Shown here piece after piece: positions 9,916 to 19,681 of a stretch of 64,000 bases of DNA. This stretch comes from Novosphingobium sp. SCN 66-18 (lineage in GTDB: Bacteria > Pseudomonadota > Alphaproteobacteria > Sphingomonadales > Sphingomonadaceae). The translations under genes and the position numbers were made by a program. Every line of letters begins with the position of its first letter. The stretch's first letter is position 1. The notes under the pieces were generated by a model. The model saw only the letters and a list, made by a program, of their open reading frames with translations. It ran no database searches and was not told the origin of the DNA. Where the stretch lies: contig MEGD01000021.1 of NCBI GenBank assembly GCA_001725355.1, forward strand, positions 1-64,000. Direction: 5' to 3'.

Positions 9916-10541
9916 CGCGGCTGGGGCAGCTTCGCGTCGGGCGCGCGGCCATAGCGGGGGGCGGGATCGGCGGCGATCGCCTGTTCGGGCAGCAGCGCGA
10001 AGGCGCGCGCGTCCGGCCGCAGCACCAGCGCGACGGGCGCCGCGCCGGTTTCCCCGCGCCGCGCCGCCACCGCTTCGGCCTGGCTGCCCGCGACCAGCGG
10101 CGCGGCGGAGCGGGCCACGGCGTCTTCGGGCGCGAGCGAGAGCACCGGTTCGGTCGGCCGGCCCTCCGCGTCGAACGACTGGAAGAACCATTCGCCGTGC
10201 CCGCCGGTCATGACCACATCGATGGCGGCTTGCGGATGATCGCGCCGCGCCATGGCGGCGACCAGCGCCAGGCTTTCGAAGCCTTCGATCCGCGCGCCCC
10301 AGGCCAGCGCCAGCGCGCGCGCCGCGGCAAGGCCCACGCGGATGCCGGTGAAGCTGCCGGGGCCGCAATCGACCGCGATCGCATCGGCGCGGCCCTTGCC
10401 GGGCAGCGCGGCGATCATCGGCACCAGCCGTTCGGCATGGCCGCGCCCCAGGGCGAGGCATTCGCCCGCGATCAGGTCATCCCCGTCGAACAGCGCGACC
10501 GAGCAGTCTTCCGTCGCGCTGTCGATGACGAGACGTCTCAT
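9912..10541 (-). CDS. tsaB: tRNA t6A37 synthesis protein TsaB
   Basis: This 209-residue protein of the ASKHA fold begins RLVIDSATEDCSVALFD and has the family motif DCGPGSFTGIRVGLAAARALAL. TsaB is the scaffold partner of TsaD in making threonylcarbamoyl-adenosine at tRNA position 37. The length and the tandem arrangement with rimI are typical. It starts with ATG at 10541, 27 bp after the nitroreductase. Confidence 0.93.
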   Translation of the reverse strand: MRRLVIDSATEDCSVALFDGDDLIAGECLALGRGHAERLVPMIAALPGKGRADAIAVDCGPGSFTGIRVGLAAARALALAWGARIEGFESLALVAAMARRDHPQAAIDVVMTGGHGEWFFQSFDAEGRPTEPVLSLAPEDAVARSAAPLVAGSQAEAVAARRGETGAAPVALVLRPDARAFALLPEQAIAADPAPRYGRAPDAKLPQPR

Positions 10542-10568
10542 GGGGAGGGCGCCGGGCGCGTCAGCCGG

Positions 10569-11162
10569 TCAGGCGATCGTGTTGAACGTCCCGAAATCCG
10601 GGCGCGGGCTGCGCTCGAAGATCGTGGCGGGATCGCCATAGCCCAGCGTGGAGATGAAGTTGGACTTCACGCGCGGCGTATCGGCGAAGAACGCGGCGTC
10701 GACGGCGGCGTTGTCGAAGCCCGACATCGGGCCGGTATCCAGGCCCAGCGCGCGCGCGGCGAGGATGAAATAGCCGCCTTGCAGCGTGGAATTGCGCATC
10801 GCCGAAATCTGGCGCAGCGGCTCGTTGCCGTCGAACCAGCTTTTCGCGTCGGCGTGCGGGAACAGCCAGGGGAGCTGTTCGTGGAAATCGAGGTCCATGC
10901 CGATGATCACGGTGACCGGGGCCTGCCGGATCTTGTCGGGATTGGTACCGCCGGCCAGCGCGGCGAGCTTTTCCTTTGCCTCGGGCGTGACGCACCAGAC
11001 CAGCCGCGCGGGCATCTGGTTGGCCGAGGTCGGCCCCATCTTCATCAGATCCCAGATCGCGTGAAGCTGCGCTTCGGTCACCGGCTTGTCGAGATACCCG
11101 TTATAGGTGCGCGCGCTGCGGAAAAGCTGATCGAGCGCGGCATCGGCAAGCGGTTGGGACAT
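10569..11162 (-). CDS. Nitroreductase-family protein (malonic semialdehyde reductase RutE-like)
   Basis: This 197-residue flavoprotein fits the RutE/HadB subfamily: an early [20 protein letters not shown] segment, [15 protein letters not shown] near the FMN phosphate site, then [21 protein letters not shown]. Such enzymes reduce short semialdehydes or nitro compounds with NAD(P)H. No rut pyrimidine-degradation genes are adjacent, so the substrate is open. A clear AGGAG precedes the ATG. It is probably transcribed with tsaB-rimI. Confidence 0.85.
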   Translation of the reverse strand: MSQPLADAALDQLFRSARTYNGYLDKPVTEAQLHAIWDLMKMGPTSANQMPARLVWCVTPEAKEKLAALAGGTNPDKIRQAPVTVIIGMDLDFHEQLPWLFPHADAKSWFDGNEPLRQISAMRNSTLQGGYFILAARALGLDTGPMSGFDNAAVDAAFFADTPRVKSNFISTLGYGDPATIFERSPRPDFGTFNTIA

Positions 11163-11220
11163 GAAGGCTCCTGGGCGTTATTCTGGGTCTCGGGTTCGCA
11201 ACCGGCCGTGCGAATCCGGA

Positions 11221-11802
11221 TCAGGCGGCGCGGACTTCGCTGACTTCGGGGACGTAATGCTTGAGCAGGCTTTCGATGCCGTGCTTGAGCGTGGCCGTGG
11301 ACGAAGGGCAGCCCGAACACGCGCCCTGCATCTGCAGATAGACCACGCCTTCGCGGAAACCGCGATAGACGATGTCGCCACCGTCGTTGGCCACGGCCGG
11401 GCGGATGCGGGTTTCGATCAGTTCGCGGATCTGCGCGACGACATCGGCATCGGCGGGATCGTCCCCCACGTCCGCCTCCGCCTCCTCGCCGGGGACGACG
11501 ATGCCGGCGGCGGTGCCGGGCGCGAACAGCGGGGCCTGGCTGACGAAGTGATCGAGCAGCACCGACAGCACCTGCGGCTTGGCATCCGACCACTGCGATC
11601 CCGGCGCGATCGTGACCGAGACGAAATCGCGGCCGAAGAACACGCCGGTCACATCGCCCAGCGTGAACAGCGCCTCGGCCAGCGGCGACGCGGCGGCTTC
11701 CTCTTCGGAGAGGAATTCGCGCGTGCCCGACGGCATGACCTGCTCGCCGGGCAGGAACTTCAGCGTGGCCGGGTTGGGCGTCGTTTCGGTTTCAATGAAC
11801 AT
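11221..11802 (-). CDS. NfuA/NifU-type Fe-S scaffold protein
   Basis: This 193-residue protein has an N-terminal Nfu domain (FIETETTPNPATLKFLPG) and a C-terminal NifU-like domain with the cluster-binding motif C162-S-G-C165. It delivers [4Fe-4S] clusters to client enzymes. The layout is that of alphaproteobacterial and mitochondrial Nfu proteins. The ATG is embedded in a TACATG-TG-CATGTA palindrome with no visible Shine-Dalgarno. Confidence 0.93.
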   Translation of the reverse strand: MFIETETTPNPATLKFLPGEQVMPSGTREFLSEEEAAASPLAEALFTLGDVTGVFFGRDFVSVTIAPGSQWSDAKPQVLSVLLDHFVSQAPLFAPGTAAGIVVPGEEAEADVGDDPADADVVAQIRELIETRIRPAVANDGGDIVYRGFREGVVYLQMQGACSGCPSSTATLKHGIESLLKHYVPEVSEVRAA

Positions 11803-11815
11803 ACATGTGCATGTA
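11802..11815. promoter_or_regulatory. Palindrome overlapping the nfu start
   Basis: TACATG and CATGTA flank a 2-nt centre, and the palindrome shares its last base with the nfu start codon. It could be an operator or a weak RNA hairpin acting on translation. No other copy was noticed in the window. The role is a guess. Confidence 0.3.
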
Positions 11816-11889
11816 GGCGCGCGGCGGAGGGGGTCAAGCCCTGGGCGTGAGGCCGGTGTCCGGTCGGCGGCGAGGTTCCGGCCCTGCGT

Positions 11890-12189
11890 TCAGGCCGTGA
11901 CGTTGACGAACTGCCCCGGCGCGACCGTGGCCACGCCGCTGTAGGCGGCGCTGATCGTCGACCCTTGCGAGGCCTGGAGCTCGTGGTGGATGGACTTCAT
12001 GCGATCATGCTGCGCCGGATCGGCCGACAGAACGTTGCGATCGGCCTTCTTCGGATCGTTGACGCCGAACGGCCCCGCCGTCGGATTCGCGGGGTCAACG
12101 TTCTTCTGGGCCAGCGCCACTTCCGAACAATTGCGGCAGGAAAAGCCATTGACCCAGACCGGAGAACTATAATCGCTGCTGATCGTCAT
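11890..12189 (-). CDS. Small conserved-looking hypothetical protein
   Basis: This 99-residue soluble protein has no signal peptide. It contains one C-x2-C pair (GFSCRNCSEVALAQ, about residues 16-28) and a DPAQHDRMKSIHHELQASQGS helix, and ends GVATVAPGQFVNVTA. I do not recognise the family. Codon usage looks like the neighbours and the frame is free of rare-codon clusters. It sits alone between nfu and the FKBP gene on the minus strand, and could be a flagellar-type or periplasmic accessory protein, but nothing proves it. Confidence 0.55.
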   Translation of the reverse strand: MTISSDYSSPVWVNGFSCRNCSEVALAQKNVDPANPTAGPFGVNDPKKADRNVLSADPAQHDRMKSIHHELQASQGSTISAAYSGVATVAPGQFVNVTA

Positions 12190-12355
12190 CCGGTCGACTC
12201 GCTCCTGCCTTCGCTGTGGGCTTCATGGTTTTCCCATGACGTGGTTAAGCCTTTCTGGCGGGCCATGGTTAAGCAGGTCTTAATCCCGATCCCGATGGTC
12301 GATATGCGACAAATCGCGACTGTTCGACGCCAGCCCGTGCCCTTATAGCGACGGC

Positions 12356-12949
12356 ATGAGCACCTTCTCCCGCGCGCCGCGCCCCTCCGCCTTTTTCGTT
12401 TCCGCCGGCCGCGCGTTCGCCGCGATAGCCCTTGCGCTGGCGCCGGGATTCGCCTTGGCGGCGGCACCCGCCGCGCCGGCCGCCGCGGGCCAGATCATCC
12501 CCCTGCCGCTCAATCCCGTGATTCCGGCCAGCCAGCGCGCCTGCGCCATGAAGACGGCCTCCGGTCTGGGCTATACCGTGCTCAAGCCCGCCGACGGCGC
12601 GAAGCCGACCAAGGACGATTTCGTGCTGGTCAACTACATCGGCTATATCGCCGCCACGGGCGCGGTGTTCGATCAGGGGATGCAGGCCGCATTCCCCGTG
12701 GGTGGCGTGATTCCGGGCTTTTCCGAAGGGCTGCAACTGCTGCCGCAGGGCGCGATCTACCGCCTGTGCGTGCCGTCGGCGCAAGGCTATGGCGCGCAGG
12801 GCGCGGGCGACATCCCGGCGAACGCCGATCTGGTGTTCCAGGTGGAGCTGGTGGACCACAAGTCCGCCGCCGAAGTGGAAGCCATGCGCAAGGCGGCGCA
12901 GGCCCAGCAGGGCGCGCCGGGCGCCGCCGCCCCCGCGCCGCAACCCTGA
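12356..12949 (+). CDS. Exported FKBP-type peptidyl-prolyl isomerase
   Basis: This 197-residue protein has a long signal peptide ending near residue 35 (ALAPGFALA-AAP), followed by an FKBP domain (about residues 70-170) with VLVNYIGYIAATGAVFDQG and LPQGAIYRLCVPSAQGYGAQG. It should catalyse prolyl isomerisation of periplasmic proteins. The C-terminus is a low-complexity Ala/Pro/Gln tail. It is followed 57 bp later by the M16 protease, and both may serve envelope protein quality control. Confidence 0.88.
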   Translation: MSTFSRAPRPSAFFVSAGRAFAAIALALAPGFALAAAPAAPAAAGQIIPLPLNPVIPASQRACAMKTASGLGYTVLKPADGAKPTKDDFVLVNYIGYIAATGAVFDQGMQAAFPVGGVIPGFSEGLQLLPQGAIYRLCVPSAQGYGAQGAGDIPANADLVFQVELVDHKSAAEVEAMRKAAQAQQGAPGAAAPAPQP

Positions 12950-13006
12950 CCGGCCATGTGAGCCTATTCACTGGCCCTTCATCCGCGCGCTTCCTATAGA
13001 GGCGGG

Positions 13007-15910
13007 ATGACGTCCTTCTCCCGGCGCGCCCGCCATCTCTGCCTGATCCTTCCCGTCCTGCTGCTGACAGGTGCCGTCGCCGAGGCAAGGGCTCCGGCCC
13101 GGCGCGCGGCCACGGCGGCGAAGCCCGCGCCGAAAGCGCCGGTGCCGTGGCTCTATCGCGGCAGCGACGTGCCGCAGGACAAGGAATGGATCTTCGGCGA
13201 ACTGCCCAACGGGCTGCGCTATGCCGTGCGCCGCAACGGGGTGCCGCCGGGGCAGGTTTCGATCCGCGTGCTGGTCGATGCCGGCTCGCTTTACGAGACA
13301 GACAGCCAGCGCGGTTTCGCGCACCTGATCGAGCACCTGACCTTCCGCGATTCGAAGTACCTGAAGTCGGGCGAGGCGGTGCCGACCTGGCAGCGGCTGG
13401 GCGCGACCTTCGGCAGCGATACCAATGCCGAGACCACCGCGACGCAGACGGTCTACAAGCTCGACATTCCCGATGCCACGCCGCCCAAGCTGGACGAAAC
13501 CTTCCGCCTGCTTTCGGGCATGATCACCGCACCGATCTTCACGCCGCAGGGGGTGAAGACCGAAGTGCCCATCGTGCTCGCCGAAATGCGCGAACGCTCG
13601 GGCGCGCAGGCCCGCGCGCTGGACGGCACGCGCGAGCTGTTCTTCAAGGGGCAGCTGCTGGCCGCGCGGTCCCCGATCGGCACGGTGGAGACCCTGCAGG
13701 CGGCGACGTCCGAGAGCGTCAAGGCGTTCCACGACAAGTGGTACCGGCCCGACAACGCGGTGATCGTGGTCGCCGGCGATGCCGATCCCCAGGCGCTGAT
13801 CGCGGAGATCACCCAATGGTTCGGCCCGTGGAAGGGGACCGGCCCCAAGCCGGCGCAACCCGATTTCGGCAAGCCGGCGGCCCCCGCCGGGGCCGATCCG
13901 AAGAACCCGGTGGGTGATGCGCGCGTGCTGGTGGAGCCGGACCTGCCGCGCATCTTCAACTACGCGATCCTGCGCCCGTGGGTGAAGGTCAACGACACGA
14001 TCCCCTATAACCAGGGCTTGATGGTCGACCGGCTGGCGATGGCGCTGATCAACCGCCGGCTGGAGGCGAAGGCGCGCGCGGGCGGCAGTTTCCTGGCGGC
14101 CTCGGTGGAACAGCAGGACATCTCGCGCTCCACCGACGCCACGATCGTCAACGTCACGCCGCTGGGCGACGACTGGAAGGCGGCGGTGCGCGACGTGCGC
14201 GCGGTGATCGCCGACGCGCTGACCACGCCGCCGAGCAAGGAAGAGATCGCGCGCGAGGTCGCCGAGTTCGACGTGGCCTTCAAGGTTCCGGTGGAAACGC
14301 AGGAAACGCTTGCCGGATCGAAGCTGGCCGACGACATCGTCAACGCGGTGGACATCCGCGAGACGGTGGCGTCGCCCGAAACGGTCTATAACGTGTTCAA
14401 GAGCAGCATTCCGCTGTTCACGCCGGCCGCCGTGCTCCAGCACACGCGCACGCTGTTCACCGGCACGGTGGTGCGGCCGGTGCTGATCACGCCATCGGCC
14501 AGCGACGCGACCGCCGCCGACCTGCGCACCGCGCTGCTGGCGCCGGTCGATGCCGCCAAGGGCAGCCGGCTGGCCGCCTCGACCATCAAGTTCGCCGACC
14601 TGCCGCCGATCGGCACGCCGGGCACGGTGGCGTCGGCGCAGAAGACCGGCATTCTCGAGATCGAGCAGCTCGAACTCTCCAACGGGGTCAAGGTGCTGCT
14701 GTGGCCCAACGACGCCGAACCGGGCCGGATCATCATGAAAGCGCGCTTCGGCGGCGGCTATGCCGCGATCGATCCGAAGGACGCGGTCTATGGCCCGCTG
14801 GCGGAAGCGGCGCTGATGGACAGCGGCTTCGGCAACCTGAGCCGCGAGGACCTGGACCGGCTGGCCACGGGCCGCAAGCTGAGCCTCAACTTCGACATCG
14901 ACGATACCGATTTCACGATGACGGCCGATACGCGCCCGGCGGACATGGCCGACCAGCTCTACCTGATGGCGGGCAAGCTGGCCATGCCGCGCTGGGACGC
15001 GAACCCGGTGCTGCGCGCGCGCGCGGCGGCGCGGTTGCAGTACGAAAGCTATGCCGCGTCGCCCCAGTCGGTGCTGACGCGCGACGCCAACTGGCTGCTC
15101 AAGAACCGCGATCCGCGCTATGCCGTGCCCACGCCCGCCGAACTCGACAAGGCGACGCCCGACGGCTTCCGCCAGGTGTGGGAACCGCTGCTGAAGCAGG
15201 GGCCGATCGAGATCGACATGTTCGGCGATTTCAAGCGCGAGGACGCCATCGCCGCGCTGGAAAAGACCTTCGGCGCGCTGCCGAAGCGCGATCCGGCGCC
15301 CGCCTCCACGCTGGCGCCGCACATCCCCGCGCACAACGACGAGCCGCTGGTGCTGACGCATCGCGGCGATGCCAATACCGCCGCCGCGCTGGTCGCCTGG
15401 CCGACCGGTGGCGGCCGCGCCGGCGTCCACGAATCGCGCCAGCTCGAACTGCTGGCGCAGATCATCAACAACCGCCTGTTCGACGAGATGCGCGAGAAGA
15501 TCGGGGCGAGCTATGCCCCGCAGGTGGCGTCCACCTGGCCGCTGGACCTGCCCACCGGCGGTTACCTCGCCGCCACGGTGCAGCTGCGCCCGCAGGATCT
15601 GCCCGCGTTTTTCGCCGCCGCCGACAAGATCGCGGCCGATCTGGTCGCGACGCCGCCCACCGCCGACGAGATTGCGCGCGTGACCGAACCGCTCAAGCAG
15701 CTCATCACGCGCGCCAGCACGGGCAACGGCTTCTACATGTTCCAGCTCGAAGGCGGGGCGACCGAGCCGCAGAAGTTCGCCGACTTGCGCTCGATCCTGT
15801 CCGATTACAGCCAGACCACGCCCGAACGGATGCAGGCCATGGCCGCGCGCTATCTGCGCAAGGACCAGAGCTGGCGGCTGGAAGTGGTGCCGGAAAAGAA
15901 GGCTCCGTAA
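13007..15910 (+). CDS. M16-family zinc metallopeptidase (pitrilysin-like)
   Basis: This 967-residue protein has a signal peptide (about residues 1-28) and two tandem M16 units. The first carries the inverted zinc motif H106-L-I-E109-H110. The second (from about residue 540) starts ELSNGVKVLLWPNDAEPG and is presumably the inactive half. The architecture matches periplasmic PqqL-like or sphingomonad insulinase-type proteases that degrade peptides after import or export. A long antisense frame (12968-16153) is a codon-bias shadow of this gene. Confidence 0.93.
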   Translation: MTSFSRRARHLCLILPVLLLTGAVAEARAPARRAATAAKPAPKAPVPWLYRGSDVPQDKEWIFGELPNGLRYAVRRNGVPPGQVSIRVLVDAGSLYETDSQRGFAHLIEHLTFRDSKYLKSGEAVPTWQRLGATFGSDTNAETTATQTVYKLDIPDATPPKLDETFRLLSGMITAPIFTPQGVKTEVPIVLAEMRERSGAQARALDGTRELFFKGQLLAARSPIGTVETLQAATSESVKAFHDKWYRPDNAVIVVAGDADPQALIAEITQWFGPWKGTGPKPAQPDFGKPAAPAGADPKNPVGDARVLVEPDLPRIFNYAILRPWVKVNDTIPYNQGLMVDRLAMALINRRLEAKARAGGSFLAASVEQQDISRSTDATIVNVTPLGDDWKAAVRDVRAVIADALTTPPSKEEIAREVAEFDVAFKVPVETQETLAGSKLADDIVNAVDIRETVASPETVYNVFKSSIPLFTPAAVLQHTRTLFTGTVVRPVLITPSASDATAADLRTALLAPVDAAKGSRLAASTIKFADLPPIGTPGTVASAQKTGILEIEQLELSNGVKVLLWPNDAEPGRIIMKARFGGGYAAIDPKDAVYGPLAEAALMDSGFGNLSREDLDRLATGRKLSLNFDIDDTDFTMTADTRPADMADQLYLMAGKLAMPRWDANPVLRARAAARLQYESYAASPQSVLTRDANWLLKNRDPRYAVPTPAELDKATPDGFRQVWEPLLKQGPIEIDMFGDFKREDAIAALEKTFGALPKRDPAPASTLAPHIPAHNDEPLVLTHRGDANTAAALVAWPTGGGRAGVHESRQLELLAQIINNRLFDEMREKIGASYAPQVASTWPLDLPTGGYLAATVQLRPQDLPAFFAAADKIAADLVATPPTADEIARVTEPLKQLITRASTGNGFYMFQLEGGATEPQKFADLRSILSDYSQTTPERMQAMAARYLRKDQSWRLEVVPEKKAP

Positions 15911-16014
15911 CCGGCTTCCGGAATGGACCAGAAGCCCATCGCGGTGATCGCAACGGTTCCTTTGCAATTGTCCACAGGGAGGCGTATGGCCCCGCCCCTT
16001 GAAAGGAAGGAAAC

Positions 16015-17388
16015 GTGGCAAGCAACTGGACTGCGGATTCATGGCGGGGACAAGAAGCGCGGCACATGCCGGCTTATCCCGATGCCGAAAAGCTGGGCGA
16101 GGTCGAGACGACCCTGACGAGCTTTCCGCCGCTGGTCTTTGCGGGCGAAGCACGCGCGCTGAAGGCCGATCTGGCGAAAGTGGGCGCGGGCAAGGGTTTT
16201 CTGCTCCAGGGCGGCGACTGCGCCGAAAGCTTTGCCGAGTTCCATCCGAACACGATTCGCGACACGTTCCGCGTGCTGCTGCAGATGGCGGTGGTGCTGA
16301 CCTTCGCCAGCAAGCAGCCGGTGGTGAAAGTGGGCCGCATGGCCGGGCAGTTCGCCAAGCCGCGTTCCTCGCCGGTGGAAGTGCAGGGCGGCGTGGAGCT
16401 GCCGAGCTACCTGGGCGACAACATCAACGGCATCGATTTCACGCCCGAATCGCGGATTCCCGATCCCGACCGGATGCTGCGCGCCTATAGCCAGTCGGCG
16501 GCGACGCTGAACCTGCTGCGCGCCTTTGCCGGCGGCGGCTATGCCAACCTGCGCCAGGTCCACCAGTGGACGCTGGATTTCGTCGGACGCAGCCCGTGGG
16601 CCGCGAAGTTCACCGAAATGGCCGACAAGATCGGCGAGGCGCTGGACTTCATGCAGGCGTGCGGCGTCGATCCGTCGAGCGTGCCGCAGTTGCAGGGCAC
16701 CAGCTTCTACACCAGCCACGAAGCGCTGCTGCTGCAGTACGAACAGGCGATGACGCGGCAGGATTCGCTGACCGGCGACTGGTACGACACCAGCGCGCAC
16801 ATGCTGTGGATCGGCGACCGCACGCGGTTCGACGGGTCCGCGCATGTCGAGTTCCTGCGCGGCGTGGGCAACCCCATCGGCATGAAGTGCGGGCCGAGCC
16901 TGGCGCCGGACGCGCTGCTGCGCCTGCTCGACACGCTGAACCCCGCGCGCGAGGCGGGCCGGATCACGCTGATCAGCCGCTTCGGGCACGACAAGGTCGA
17001 AGCCGGCCTGCCGGCGCTGGTGCGCGCGGTGAAACGCGAAGGGCATCCGGTGGTGTGGAGCTGCGATCCGATGCACGGCAACGTGATCAAGGCGGACAAC
17101 GGCTACAAGACCCGTCCGTTCGACCGCATCCTGACCGAAGTGAAGGGCTTTTTCGCCGTCCACCGCGCGGAAGGCACCCATGCCGGCGGCATCCACATCG
17201 AGATGACCGGCAAGGACGTGACCGAATGCACCGGCGGCGCGATCGCGATCACGCAGGAAGGGCTGGCGGACCGCTATCACACGCATTGCGATCCGCGCCT
17301 CAACGCCGGGCAATCGCTGGAACTGGCGTTCCTGCTGGCGGAAATGCTCAACCTGGAGCTGGCGGGCAGCAAGGCCGAGGCGGCCTGA
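16015..17388 (+). CDS. aroG: Class II 3-deoxy-7-phosphoheptulonate synthase
   Basis: This 457-residue enzyme of the plant-like (class II) DAHP synthase type condenses PEP and erythrose-4-phosphate, the first step of the shikimate pathway. Diagnostic segments include [25 protein letters not shown], the [29 protein letters not shown] block and [14 protein letters not shown]. The start is GTG at 16015, preceded by GAAAGGAAGGAA; the following residues ([10 protein letters not shown]) match the family N-terminus. The shikimate gene aroC is 7 kb away, not in an operon. Confidence 0.95.
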   Translation: MASNWTADSWRGQEARHMPAYPDAEKLGEVETTLTSFPPLVFAGEARALKADLAKVGAGKGFLLQGGDCAESFAEFHPNTIRDTFRVLLQMAVVLTFASKQPVVKVGRMAGQFAKPRSSPVEVQGGVELPSYLGDNINGIDFTPESRIPDPDRMLRAYSQSAATLNLLRAFAGGGYANLRQVHQWTLDFVGRSPWAAKFTEMADKIGEALDFMQACGVDPSSVPQLQGTSFYTSHEALLLQYEQAMTRQDSLTGDWYDTSAHMLWIGDRTRFDGSAHVEFLRGVGNPIGMKCGPSLAPDALLRLLDTLNPAREAGRITLISRFGHDKVEAGLPALVRAVKREGHPVVWSCDPMHGNVIKADNGYKTRPFDRILTEVKGFFAVHRAEGTHAGGIHIEMTGKDVTECTGGAIAITQEGLADRYHTHCDPRLNAGQSLELAFLLAEMLNLELAGSKAEAA

Positions 17389-17404
17389 CCGCCGGGTTCG
17401 CGGC

Positions 17405-18178
17405 ATGACGCTGGCGCCGGACAGACTGGACCGCTTCGCTCGCCATATCGTGCTGCCCGACGTGGGCGGCGCGGGGCAGGCGAAGCTGGTGCGTTCGCAC
17501 GTCGTGCTGGTGGGGCTGGGCGGAATCGGCTCGCCCGCACTGCAGTACCTGGCGGGCGCGGGAATCGGGCGCTTCACGCTGATCGACGACGATGTGATCG
17601 AGGCGTCGAACCTCCAGCGGCAGACGATCTTCACCCCCGCCGCGATCGGGCGGCCGAAGGCCGAGGTGGCGGGCGAGTGGCTTCAAGCCTTTGATCCCGC
17701 AATCAATTTTGACGTGCGCGTGACGCGGATCGACCGGGGCAACGCGGCGGAACTGATCGCCGGCGCGGACCTCGTGCTCGATGGCTGCGACAACTTCGCC
17801 ACGCGGCTGGCGGTGTCGGACGCCTGCGTGGCGGCGGGCATTCCGCTTACCAGCGCCGCGCTAGGCCGCTTCCAGGGGCAGGTGGCGAACTTCGCCGGCC
17901 ATCGCGAAGGGCATTCCTGCTACCGCTGCTTCGTGGGCGACGCCTTCGATGCCGAGGACTGCGATTCCTGCGCCGATCTGGGCGTGCTGGGCGCGATGGT
18001 GGGCATGGTCGGCGCGTTCGGGGCGATGCACGCCCTGCGCGCGCTGCTGGAAGGCGTGGCCTCGCTCGGCGATCCGCAGTGGGGCCAGTTGCACGTGTTC
18101 GACGGCCTCAAGCCCTCGCTGCGCGCGATGCGCATCGCGAAAGACCCGGAATGCCGGGGGTGTGGGGGCGTTCGGTAG
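17405..18178 (+). CDS. moeB: MoeB/ThiF/HesA-type adenylyltransferase
   Basis: This 257-residue E1-like enzyme has the nucleotide-binding GLGGIGSPALQYLAGAG motif, the ASNLQRQ arginine finger region, and two zinc pairs (C-x2-C in SCYRCF and ECRGCG). It adenylates the C-terminal glycine of a ubiquitin-like sulphur carrier (MoaD or ThiS). A cysteine is present in CDSCADLGVLG. No rhodanese domain is fused. It starts 16 bp after aroG and may be co-transcribed. MoeB and ThiF cannot be separated by sequence alone. Confidence 0.88.
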   Translation: MTLAPDRLDRFARHIVLPDVGGAGQAKLVRSHVVLVGLGGIGSPALQYLAGAGIGRFTLIDDDVIEASNLQRQTIFTPAAIGRPKAEVAGEWLQAFDPAINFDVRVTRIDRGNAAELIAGADLVLDGCDNFATRLAVSDACVAAGIPLTSAALGRFQGQVANFAGHREGHSCYRCFVGDAFDAEDCDSCADLGVLGAMVGMVGAFGAMHALRALLEGVASLGDPQWGQLHVFDGLKPSLRAMRIAKDPECRGCGGVR

Positions 18179-18212
18179 GGTTCGCGCAAGGGACGCGTGC
18201 GCGGGGCTTCCC

Positions 18213-18262
18213 ACCCCCAGCCCCTCCCGCAAGCGGGAGGGGAGCGAGACTTGCGCCGCCAC
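18213..18262. repeat. REP-like palindrome, family 3
   Basis: A perfect hairpin of CCCCTCCCGC and its complement around an AA centre (18221-18242) lies between the convergent moeB and sirtuin genes. Related hairpins occur at 58559-58672. It could also act as a bidirectional terminator, although it lacks a T-tract. Confidence 0.65.
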
Positions 18263-18345
18263 AGGCGGCGTTAGTCGCAGCGGGGTGGGCTTTTCGCTCT
18301 CGACCTTTGTTGGCGGCGTAAGCAACTGAATAAAAGCAGAGAAAA

Positions 18346-19044
18346 TCAGCCCAGCAGTTCGTCCACCCAGGCCGGGACCAGTTCGGTCGCCGGGCCGAGC
18401 CGGCTTTCGTCGAACCAGCCGGACCCTTGCGAACGTTCGAGGTTGAGCTCCAGCGTCGCCGCGCCCAGATCGCGCGCGTTGCGCACGAAGCCGGCGGCGG
18501 GATAGACCGCGCCCGAGGTGCCGATCGAGACGAACAGGTCCGCCGCGCGCAGCGCGTCGTAAATCTCCTCCATGCGATAGGGCATCTCGCCGAACCACAC
18601 GATGTCCGGCCGCAGCGCCGGGGCGCCGCAGTCTGGGCAGGGCGGACGGTGGACCAGCGGGCCGGTCCAGCGCGGGCGCGCGTCGCAGGCGGTGCACCAG
18701 GCGTTGAGATGCTCGCCGTGCATGTGGAGCACTCTCCGCGCGCCGCCCCGCTCGTGGAGATCATCCACGTTCTGCGTCACGATCAGCAGGTTGCCCCGCC
18801 ATTCCCGGTCCAGCCGGGCGAGCGCGTGATGCGCGGCATTGGGCTCGCGCGTCTGGATCGCGGCGCGGCGCATGTCGTAGAAGCGCAGCACCAGATCGGG
18901 ATCGCGCGCGAAGGCCTCGGGCGTGGCAACGTCCTCGACCCGGTGGTTGTCCCACAGCCCGCCGGCACCGCGGAAGGTATCGATGCCGCTTTCGGCGGAA
19001 ATGCCCGCGCCTGTCAGGATGACGATGTTCTGTATGGCTGCCAT
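18346..19044 (-). CDS. cobB: Sir2-family NAD-dependent deacylase (CobB-type)
   Basis: This 232-residue sirtuin has the NAD-binding GAGISAESGIDTFRG, TQNVDDLHE, the catalytic HMHG histidine, and two zinc C-x2-C pairs (CTAC and CPDC). The pair Y-x2-R in FYDMRR marks class III sirtuins, which bind acidic acyl groups, so desuccinylase as well as deacetylase activity is likely. It is a single gene on the minus strand, convergent with moeB. Confidence 0.93.
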   Translation of the reverse strand: MAAIQNIVILTGAGISAESGIDTFRGAGGLWDNHRVEDVATPEAFARDPDLVLRFYDMRRAAIQTREPNAAHHALARLDREWRGNLLIVTQNVDDLHERGGARRVLHMHGEHLNAWCTACDARPRWTGPLVHRPPCPDCGAPALRPDIVWFGEMPYRMEEIYDALRAADLFVSIGTSGAVYPAAGFVRNARDLGAATLELNLERSQGSGWFDESRLGPATELVPAWVDELLG

Positions 19045-19120
19045 CTGGGAGTCAGGATCTCCGAATCAGGAACGCTCGTGCTCCCAAATTCCTGATACGG
19101 GCAAACGCGATCGTTCGCGA

Positions 19121-19594
19121 CTAATGGCTATTGTCCTTCATCGACGTGATTGTGAAGCCGTCTCCTGAGGCAAGTACCTCACCATACCGATCAACCGATT
19201 CCGCCAGGTCGAGCGTCAGGGGAAGCCCCTCGACGACGATTTGCTCCCAGGTCGGATGATGATCGATGACGGTCCAGATTATGTCCATTGGGTTGCACCA
19301 ATTCCGGAAGATCGCGCTATTCGCATCGACTTCGTCATGGTGCAGATTGAACCACGCACGGTTATGAGGGCTCTCGACAAGCCAAACCGCATCGGGAGGC
19401 GTTTGGCTGAATTGCGTGTGAAACGAGACCAATACCTGCACAGGGTCATCCTGCCCCGAGGAGGTCCAACATCCAAGTCTCGCCCCTCTCAATCCGCGAG
19501 GTAGGCAAAATCGAGCCGCTTGGGCCGTTACTGCGATGAATTGCCGTGATTCGATAAGTGCGATGGGCGATGTATAGATCGGCGTGGTTAACAA
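19121..19594 (-). CDS. Orphan hypothetical protein in a lower-GC segment
   Basis: The frame is open for 157 codons from a TTG at 19594, with no recognisable family. Its composition is plausible for a soluble protein rich in Trp and His (for example WFNLHHDEVDANSAIFRNWCNP). The stretch is visibly lower in GC than its neighbours and codon use is less biased to G/C third positions, which suggests recent acquisition or a decaying gene. There is no ATG before residue about 100, so the true start is uncertain. It may be non-coding. Confidence 0.45.
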   Translation of the reverse strand: MLTTPIYTSPIALIESRQFIAVTAQAARFCLPRGLRGARLGCWTSSGQDDPVQVLVSFHTQFSQTPPDAVWLVESPHNRAWFNLHHDEVDANSAIFRNWCNPMDIIWTVIDHHPTWEQIVVEGLPLTLDLAESVDRYGEVLASGDGFTITSMKDNSH

Positions 19595-19635
19595 ACCGTC
19601 TGCAAGGTGGCCGTGTGTGCGGCGACGGTTCCGGG

Positions 19636-19681
19636 ATCGTGACTCCGAGTCCTTCTATATAATTGATATAATGGAATTACT
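19636..19681 (+). promoter_or_regulatory. AT-rich promoter-like region upstream of dapB
   Basis: Two TATAAT hexamers occur 9 bp apart (19658-19663 and 19667-19672) in an otherwise GC-rich region, with a weak -35-like TGACTC upstream. It could drive dapB (start 19817), or it may belong to the lower-GC segment. No gene was found between 19595 and 19816. Confidence 0.3.

Noticed and set aside
12968..16153. Very long minus-strand open frame opposite the M16 protease
   Set aside because: It is rich in Arg, Gly, His and Gln with no family similarity, as expected for the antisense of a GC-rich gene. The plus strand encodes a clear protease with signal peptide and zinc motif.
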